Origin: Trabulsiella guamensis ATCC 49490
GTDB lineage: Bacteria; Pseudomonadota; Gammaproteobacteria; Enterobacterales; Enterobacteriaceae
DNA: 64,000 nt
Assembly (NCBI RefSeq): GCF_000734965.1
Contig: NZ_JMTB01000051.1
Coordinates: 1-64,000, forward strand
Direction of reading: 5' to 3'
Shown: positions 58,058-64,000 of the stretch, piece after piece
Position numbering within the stretch: position 1 is the stretch's first letter
Layout of the letters: each line of letters begins with the position of its first letter
The notes under the pieces: generated by a model
The model's input: the letters and a program-made list of their open reading frames with translations, nothing else
Databases searched by the model: none
Told to the model about the DNA's origin: nothing
Made by a program: the position numbers and the translations under genes

Positions 58058-60777
58058 TATTCAGTGCTCCACGAGAAATAGTTTTTAACCCTGTCCATAC
58101 GCTCGTTATGGAGTCGTTTATATTGTTCATCCAGCGCACGATGCTTATCCTTAAACCCGCGAATATTCTGCCCGCGATCCAGTTCATCCCGGGCTTGCTG
58201 CTCACGTTCCTGCTGCATTTTCTGGTATGGCTCCCACTCTTCGAGAGAAGGTTTCCAGCGCATCGGTCTGCCGTGGCTGTCGTAATACGGCTGCACCATC
58301 TCAATGCCGTCTTTATCTTTTGTCCGCACCATGATGGCGTAATCACCATTTCTGGCTGTCAGTACATCCGGGGTGATCTCCAGTTCACCGCCGACACGCG
58401 ACTCCGGGATTGTTGTCTCCGCCTGGGGCGCGTTTCCTGAGGTGATACCGAGCTGGGTGGGGCTGGTGGTGATGACATTGCTGCGGTCACCGTACATGAT
58501 CTTTTCTTTGTCGGCTTTCCACTGTTCTGCCTGCCAGCCAGACGGACCATAGTTATAAAGCGCTTCCGGTGCATACTTCATGAACTTAGCGGTACCGTTA
58601 ACCTCGCTGATACTCCAGGTGCGGGCGATCTGCTGGTTGGTCATTTTCTTCGCAACATCGGCATTGCCGCCCGCAGTGCGGTAATTGATATCGTAGAGCG
58701 CCTGATAGTCATTACGGAAACGGGCGGCTTCCGGCGTCTGGTCATCCGAAGACGGATCCCAACGGAATACCTGCGACATGCTGCTTGCCGCTGAGCTAAT
58801 GGCGCTGCTTCGCTCCTTTTTGTACTCTTTGGTGCCCTGCTCAGACGCCAGCTGCTGTTTAAGCGCATCAGTCTGGTTGTATGTGAGATTTTGCGCCTGT
58901 TCTACAGCCGCATCAGATGCCATACCCGAATCGGTTAGCTGTTTTACCGTGAGGTAGAACCCCTGCATTTCCTTTGGCATGCTGCCGACCGACGCAGGGT
59001 CAGTGTTATAGAGACGATCAAACAACGCTGCCCCCTGACGGACAACATCAGGACTACGGGCGCGGGCAATAGCGGAAAGTTGTGTCGTCACCTGCGACGG
59101 GATAATACCGGTCTGCGCCACCTGTTGCACCACACCATCGTGCGTGGTGGCATCGTTAATGCGGAAATTCTGCGCTGTAACCGTTGCGTCTGCTGATTTC
59201 TGCATAGCTTTGTCGTTCGGGTCGAGCTTTTCACCCATTGACAGCGCGTCGTTGAACCGGCGGGAATCGCGCTGCGCCTGCACAAAACTATTGCTTTTCT
59301 GTACCAGCGCGCTGAGTTTACCGTACGCGTCCAGCTTAAGGGCGTAATCGGGGTCATTCGCTTGAGGTCTCACTTTAGCCAGCTCTGCCTGCTGCTGATC
59401 AGGAGAAACATACTGTATCGCCTGAAAAGTTCTGGCGTTATCAATCGCGATATCAAGCTGCTTAACCGCATTTTCTCCCTGTTCACCGTAAGCAAACAGG
59501 ATGGAAGCTTTATCCGGCATGGCGTCTGGAACTTCACCATTATTGAGCTGCGCCATTGTGTTATTAAGGATTGGGTCTATTTGCTGGCGTAACGTGTTGC
59601 GCTGTTCCCGTAGCTGGGCCTCGGCCATGTTATCGATTTTGTTTACCGCTACCGGGTCCATACCTGTTTTATTTTTGCGGTATTTAGCCAGCCATCCGCG
59701 TGTTTCAGCCGGAAGCTGACGAATAAACTCAGCCTCTGAAACTTCGCCTTTTCTAGGGTCGCCAATCTTAGCAATGAGTTTATCTACGTTACCCTGCCCC
59801 CAGTTATAAGCCGCTCCGGTAAGCGTTTCTGAGCCGTATTTAGAGTACAGCTCGCCAACATAATCTTTCGCCAGTTGAACATGCTGCTCAGGATCCGCCG
59901 GGTTATATTCCACACCGCGTTTTGCGGCCAGCTCCCGACCAGTCCCAGGCATCAACTGAAACTGCCCTTGCGCACGATCTCCAGACTTCGTTACTGGCCC
60001 CTGAATAACGCTACCGTCAGCGGTGAAATGGGTACCACCAGATTCGACAATGCCGATAGCACGCATGTCCATCCCACCGGGGTCGTTTACCGGAAAGTCA
60101 CCAGCGAGCCAGCCTTGCGGGTTTGATACGGCATAGTTCTGCGCACGTTGCTCAGTCGCATGCAGATCTGCTTCGGATATCGCAGCGGTAATCTCTTCGG
60201 TACTCCAGCCCTGTGCCTGTCCGTATAATTCGATAGAATGCCTGCGGGCGCCGCGAATTAGCGCTGCCGCCTGCGGGTCGTCATATGCACTGGATTCCTG
60301 TTGCACGGATGATTTTACGGTGGTGTTAAACTGGGAGCGTTGTGCCTGCTCAATCTGAGCTCGTTCAAAACTGTTGTAAGTGCTGACGCGGCGAACCTGT
60401 CCTGCTTTCCATTGCGCATCAAAATAGGTTAGCTGGCTGGCGGGCACCTGTTTGCGTGCTTCTTCATAATCAGAAGCATCAAACTTATCCATATCGGTAC
60501 CAACACCAGAGGATTTGAACCCCTGTCGTGTAACGAGCGCACCGGTCTCAGGGTTTTCCCAGCGGTCATTAGACTTCGAATCGAGCTCGGTAAGAATTGC
60601 CTGTGTTGCCGCTAAATCTGCTTTGTCCTGAGTACGCTGCACATCCTCGGCTGTCTGCCCGATTGCAACCCCCAGCCCCGCAACAGCGTTACCTATCGCG
60701 CCAGCATTACCGACACTGACGCGAGTGGGATTAACCTGCGGCGTAACGTTGCCAAAATTACCTACGGGAATTCTCAC
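58057..60777 (-). CDS. internal virion protein with lytic transglycosylase (SLT) domain
   Basis: 906 residues from a GTG at 60777 (GGGAG 9 nt upstream). The SLT domain at about 236-345 has catalytic Glu245 in IGIVESGGTHF, then GQFQLMPGTGRELA (271-284) and TGAAYNWGQGNVDKL (320-334). The remainder is long, helical and Gln-rich. It should open the peptidoglycan locally for genome entry. In T7 this activity sits in gp16; here it is in the first of the two large ejection proteins. Confidence 0.88.
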   Translation of the reverse strand: MRIPVGNFGNVTPQVNPTRVSVGNAGAIGNAVAGLGVAIGQTAEDVQRTQDKADLAATQAILTELDSKSNDRWENPETGALVTRQGFKSSGVGTDMDKFDASDYEEARKQVPASQLTYFDAQWKAGQVRRVSTYNSFERAQIEQAQRSQFNTTVKSSVQQESSAYDDPQAAALIRGARRHSIELYGQAQGWSTEEITAAISEADLHATEQRAQNYAVSNPQGWLAGDFPVNDPGGMDMRAIGIVESGGTHFTADGSVIQGPVTKSGDRAQGQFQLMPGTGRELAAKRGVEYNPADPEQHVQLAKDYVGELYSKYGSETLTGAAYNWGQGNVDKLIAKIGDPRKGEVSEAEFIRQLPAETRGWLAKYRKNKTGMDPVAVNKIDNMAEAQLREQRNTLRQQIDPILNNTMAQLNNGEVPDAMPDKASILFAYGEQGENAVKQLDIAIDNARTFQAIQYVSPDQQQAELAKVRPQANDPDYALKLDAYGKLSALVQKSNSFVQAQRDSRRFNDALSMGEKLDPNDKAMQKSADATVTAQNFRINDATTHDGVVQQVAQTGIIPSQVTTQLSAIARARSPDVVRQGAALFDRLYNTDPASVGSMPKEMQGFYLTVKQLTDSGMASDAAVEQAQNLTYNQTDALKQQLASEQGTKEYKKERSSAISSAASSMSQVFRWDPSSDDQTPEAARFRNDYQALYDINYRTAGGNADVAKKMTNQQIARTWSISEVNGTAKFMKYAPEALYNYGPSGWQAEQWKADKEKIMYGDRSNVITTSPTQLGITSGNAPQAETTIPESRVGGELEITPDVLTARNGDYAIMVRTKDKDGIEMVQPYYDSHGRPMRWKPSLEEWEPYQKMQQEREQQARDELDRGQNIRGFKDKHRALDEQYKRLHNERMDRVKNYFSWSTE

Positions 60778-60779
60778 GG

Positions 60780-61247
60780 TTATTTACTCCCTGCTTTTTT
60801 CCAGCCGCTATACGCGGTCCCGCCAGCACTCAACAACGAACTGCCCGCGCTGATATACCCTGCGGTCGCAGCATTACGACCGCTGATACGATCAGCCTGC
60901 GCCTGCGAATTCAGTCTTGCACTCTGGTTTGCGCCGTTGAGTATCGTCTGATACGCATCTTGCTCTGCGTCACCGGTGATCCCGGAGGTGATGCGGAGCG
61001 CTGTGCCCGCCCCGGTTTCAACTCCTGACGCGGCCAGCGCCGCGTTAGCCTGTGAAGCCTGCGCACGTCCGGCCTTGCGAATGCGATCAGCCTCAACTCT
61101 GGCCTGCGCTTTTGCAGCCTCTGCATCTGCTTCAGCCTGCGCGGCCTGATAGTCCGACATTTTCTTTTGCTGCTGGCCACTATAAACCGCTCCGCCAGCG
61201 GCTAGAACGGAGGATGCGACCAGTGCGACTTCTACGCCAGTACACAT
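60780..61247 (-). CDS. T7 gp14-like internal core protein
   Basis: 155 residues, Ala/Gln-rich. A short hydrophobic segment (VALVASSVLAAGGAVYSG, about 7-24) is followed by a long helical charged region (DAEAAKAQARVEADRIRKAG) and a Gly/Ser-rich end (AGYISAGSSLLSAGGTAYSG). Size, composition and place after the tail tubular genes match the gp14-type ejection protein of T7-like phages. It is separated from its neighbours by 2 bp on each side. Confidence 0.75.
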   Translation of the reverse strand: MCTGVEVALVASSVLAAGGAVYSGQQQKKMSDYQAAQAEADAEAAKAQARVEADRIRKAGRAQASQANAALAASGVETGAGTALRITSGITGDAEQDAYQTILNGANQSARLNSQAQADRISGRNAATAGYISAGSSLLSAGGTAYSGWKKAGSK

Positions 61248-61249
61248 TG

Positions 61250-61699
61250 TTACACCTCTTTTGAATACAGCAGGCCAGTGCGCGACAAGCCAAGACGGGA
61301 ATACAGCTCCCCAGTACGCTGCTCATGAACGCCGGTGGTGATCCCCATATTAATGAGGGCTGCGCCGTGCTCTTCCGCCCAGCAAATAAAAGATTTCGCC
61401 AGGCGAGGACCAGCCGATCCACCGCGATGTTCTGGCGCGATAAAGAGCCCGTATTCAAACGCCATTAGCTGACGAGAAAACCACTGCTCGGCGATGCCGC
61501 CAGCAAGCCAGCCGATCACACGATCGTCTTTCTCCACTACCAGCACGCAGCCAGCGGGACTGGTAATTAAATCCCGGGCGAGCCCCGCGCATTTGTCTGC
61601 ATCAAAAGGTGAGTTTTGTGCATACCGCGATTCCAGATACATTCTGGTTCCCAGCTCAATAAGCGACGGAATGTCCCCCGTGGTGGCATTTCGTACCAT
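61250..61699 (-). CDS. GNAT-family N-acetyltransferase in the virion operon
   Basis: 149 residues from ATG 61699, one base after the tail tubular B stop and with GGGGG as ribosome site. GNAT motif A is visible (YGLFIAPEHRGGSAGPRLAKSF, acetyl-CoA loop R-G-G-S-A-G), as is motif B with a C-terminal YSRLGLSRTG. Substrate unknown. Its position between tail tubular B and the core protein points to a virion protein, or a host target during late infection. Confidence 0.85.
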   Translation of the reverse strand: MVRNATTGDIPSLIELGTRMYLESRYAQNSPFDADKCAGLARDLITSPAGCVLVVEKDDRVIGWLAGGIAEQWFSRQLMAFEYGLFIAPEHRGGSAGPRLAKSFICWAEEHGAALINMGITTGVHEQRTGELYSRLGLSRTGLLYSKEV

Positions 61700-61700
61700 G

Positions 61701-63689
61701 TCAGCCCCCGTTACTGGTAAATGTGAAAATGATTGCAAGAAGATGAAACGGCAACGGTTGTCGCTGCTGAATCAAAAGCGTGTCCTCGCCGCGTTCCCAG
61801 CCGAGTTTTCCCCAATAGTGATCACCGGTGAAAAGCGGCGCTGGTTTATCGAGGACCTGAGGACCAAAACGGCGGAACGGAATAACCTGCCCATTGCACT
61901 CTGCGCCTGTTGTTTCGAGGAAACGCATAGTGACTTCGCTGGTACGCTTTTTCGCGTTCTGCGTCGTACCCTCAGAGGTTGCAACCTCTGGCGACAGCGT
62001 CTGTATGGTCGATTCAAAATGGAGTCCGATCTCCACGGAGTTGGCTTTACGTGACAGTGTTATCTGCCCGTCGCTAACGACCGCCTGAGGCATAACAGAA
62101 CCGTCAGCAACCACATCAACTGTTTTACCTTCCAGATGCGTTAACCCGGTCCATGTTGTGGCCCCAGTCTCGCTGGACCCCGTAACCGCTGCATCTGTAT
62201 ATAGCGAACTGTCAAACACCTCTACGTATCGCACTGTCTGCCCGCCGACCTGCCGCTTAACGATGGCATAAACTACATCGTCAGTATCAGAGGGTATTGA
62301 GGCCAGAGACTCGAAAGCGCCATCAGTAATCTGACGTGACCAGGCAATAACTTCCTGGGCCCTGTCGATCGCCATAGTCACTGCAACGCCATCATTGCGA
62401 ACCAGCCAGATAAAGGCGTCTGGCTGCTGCTGGTATGCCATGTCCACCACGCCACCCGCAGTGATGTGTTCGGCCAGCACGGTCATATCATTGGCCGAGT
62501 ATGAAACAAAGCTGTCGGGGTCATAGGCCACCGCATACAGCTTGCGCCCGGCCCGCTGAATAAACATGATTTCGGTGCCAACGCGCACAGGACGAATTCC
62601 GTTGCAACCGTATGGGCTCGGATTTTTTACCGATATGTTGGTTGGCGTGATCGCGGCATCAGTGCCGGATGTGATGGTGAACTCCCCGCCGTAGGTCAGC
62701 GCAATCAGGGTGTTCATCTGCGCAAGATGTACAATCGGATTGAGCTGGTCGGAGGACAAAGTAAAGCTGATTGCGTCGTCGTCATTGGTACCCAGTTCGA
62801 ACGACAGATAAACACCAGTTTCGCTCCACCAGATGGTTTGCGGATACTTAGGCGAACCGGCTAACACCAGCCGCTGCTGATACAGCGTCACAGCCCCGGG
62901 GTATCCGAAGGTATCCGTCCAGACTGTATCTTCGCGTGTCCACGAACCGGGTGATGCCGCCTGCGTTGCGGTGAGATCTCCGCGAATTGTGCCAGTGGCA
63001 GTTTGCGAACTGGTGACGCTGGTGATCAGAATCAGGCCGTCGTTGATACGTACATACGAACCGACATCCTGCGCAGCCCAGCCAGCACCGGTTAGCGGCG
63101 GTGTAGGGTTATCGCCGGGTTCTGAATCGCTCAGGGTTAACGTTACGCTGGAGCCTACAAACTCTTTCGCTGATGGTTTGCACCATTTCTGCGGTGTGTC
63201 ACGCACTTCATCAAATGGTTCAACGACAAATGGCGCAGGTTCAAGCACCCAGTCAGTTTGCCCGCGCCGCTGAAGGCGCTGAGGTTTTACCGACTGATGC
63301 ACCAGAAACATGGTATCGGCGCCCTGCACGTAGTTGATCGCCGAAAGCATATCAGCGGTGTAAGGACTGGCTATTTCATATGGGGTATCGTCTTCGTTAA
63401 CCAGCTGCTTACCGTTCTGATAAATCCGCATATAGCCGTCACCAAATTCCAGCATATACGCCTGCGAACGGTTAAACACATATGGAATGAGGCGGGCTTT
63501 TTTATCGCCAAATTTTGCAGCCGCTGCGTAGCGTGTACCCGGGCGACGAATAACACCGCCCTGCACCACCACCACGCCATTTTCGATAACCTTTGCGCCA
63601 TTGGCGTAACGGGAAATGTCTACACGCCCCATCAGACGCGGCGAGATCTCCCCGGCAGTGAAATTTGTTTTTATCAGGTTAGCGCGCAT
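61701..63689 (-). CDS. tail tubular protein B (nozzle) of T7 gp12 type
   Basis: 662 residues, beta-rich. The N-terminus MRANLIKTNFTAGEISPRLM and the segment NGVVVVQGGVIRRPGTRYAA are typical of podovirus nozzle/tail tube proteins. QRLVLAGSPKYPQTIWWSET is the conserved central block. It forms the distal tail tube. The start is one base after the tail tubular A stop (TGACATG). Confidence 0.85.
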   Translation of the reverse strand: MRANLIKTNFTAGEISPRLMGRVDISRYANGAKVIENGVVVVQGGVIRRPGTRYAAAAKFGDKKARLIPYVFNRSQAYMLEFGDGYMRIYQNGKQLVNEDDTPYEIASPYTADMLSAINYVQGADTMFLVHQSVKPQRLQRRGQTDWVLEPAPFVVEPFDEVRDTPQKWCKPSAKEFVGSSVTLTLSDSEPGDNPTPPLTGAGWAAQDVGSYVRINDGLILITSVTSSQTATGTIRGDLTATQAASPGSWTREDTVWTDTFGYPGAVTLYQQRLVLAGSPKYPQTIWWSETGVYLSFELGTNDDDAISFTLSSDQLNPIVHLAQMNTLIALTYGGEFTITSGTDAAITPTNISVKNPSPYGCNGIRPVRVGTEIMFIQRAGRKLYAVAYDPDSFVSYSANDMTVLAEHITAGGVVDMAYQQQPDAFIWLVRNDGVAVTMAIDRAQEVIAWSRQITDGAFESLASIPSDTDDVVYAIVKRQVGGQTVRYVEVFDSSLYTDAAVTGSSETGATTWTGLTHLEGKTVDVVADGSVMPQAVVSDGQITLSRKANSVEIGLHFESTIQTLSPEVATSEGTTQNAKKRTSEVTMRFLETTGAECNGQVIPFRRFGPQVLDKPAPLFTGDHYWGKLGWERGEDTLLIQQRQPLPFHLLAIIFTFTSNGG

Positions 63690-63690
63690 G

Positions 63691-64000
63691 TCAGAACCTC
63701 GACTCGTACGTCGGATAGCCGTCCAGAATCTCCGCCGGTTCTTCCTGCCCGTCGATCGCTTTTGCCTGTTTCAGCACGAAACTTGCTTCCTGTGCCAGGC
63801 TGTCGCGCAGCGCAGCAGAACCTGTGACGGCATAGGCCATCTTTGCCTGCATCAACATTTCCGCCGCATTGACGAGCGAGGCGTCCCATGTGGATTCATC
63901 CTCATTACGGAAGGTGTAACGCAACCACACCGTGTCGATGTTCGCCAGTAGTCGGTTGCCTTCAATGCGGTACCGAATGTCATCATGTGGCTCGCCGACT
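63691..64000 (-). CDS. tail tubular protein A (gatekeeper), N-terminus beyond window
   Basis: The last about 102 codons are visible. The frame is open to the right edge and ends ILDGYPTYESRF. The stretch YRIEGNRLLANIDTVWLRYT followed by SLVNAAEMLMQAKMAYAVTG matches the C-terminal part of T7 gp11-like adaptor proteins. It precedes tail tubular B as in T7. Confidence 0.8.
   Translation of the reverse strand, partial: VGEPHDDIRYRIEGNRLLANIDTVWLRYTFRNEDESTWDASLVNAAEMLMQAKMAYAVTGSAALRDSLAQEASFVLKQAKAIDGQEEPAEILDGYPTYESRF

Overview
The window is chromosomal DNA of an enterobacterium (Enterobacteriaceae, in the Citrobacter/Salmonella/Escherichia neighbourhood). From 2.4 to 39 kb, nearly every protein is a full-length counterpart of an E. 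coli protein from the 8.5-9.2 min region, in the same order but reversed: malZ, proY, brnQ, phoR, phoB, sbcD, sbcC, mak, rdgC, ppnP, aroM, aroL, yaiI, proC, psiF, phoA, iraP, ddlA, yaiZ, yaiY, yaiW, sbmA, ampH, yaiV, yaiT, hemB, tauDCB. Having phoA but lacking dgcC (adrA), together with dense autotransporters and prophages, suggests Citrobacter. That species guess is inference only.

The backbone differs from E. coli K-12 in several ways. dgcC/adrA (between proC and psiF), araJ (between mak and sbcC) and yaiA (between aroL and aroM) are absent. Extra genes are a DUF2339 membrane protein next to malZ, an MdtG-like MFS pump between iraP and ddlA, an isochorismatase-fold hydrolase between sbmA and ampH, and a two-domain acyltransferase resembling the ornithine-lipid synthase OlsF after hemB. 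yaiT, an autotransporter gene interrupted in K-12, is intact here. Regulatory sites that can be read include Pho boxes before phoB and phoA, MalT-type boxes before malZ, a TyrR box before aroL, and many terminators.

At 39,495 the backbone stops inside tauA. The break coincides with what looks like the terminus of a Mu-like transposable phage: it begins TG and carries spaced repeats. A remnant of that phage follows (mor, gemA and four small ORFs). tauBCD are therefore cut off from their normal promoter and from their binding protein. A 41.7-47.8 kb island then carries an SBF/ACR3-type permease and a 1475-residue autotransporter adhesin.

From about 48 kb to the right edge lies the late part of a podovirus-type prophage, all on the minus strand. 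Read in the direction of transcription it is: tail tubular A (cut by the edge), tail tubular B, a GNAT acetyltransferase, a gp14-like core protein, two large ejection proteins (one with a lytic transglycosylase domain), a small secreted protein, terS, terL, tailspike, an O-antigen-type acyltransferase, holin, SAR endolysin, Rz, Rz1. The order resembles T7. No integrase, repressor or RNA polymerase is visible, so the prophage continues to the right. The most striking unexplained signal is an identical 16-bp stem-loop found three times in the same orientation, each 46-85 bp upstream of the first gene of a late module (terS-terL, tailspike, holin-lysis).
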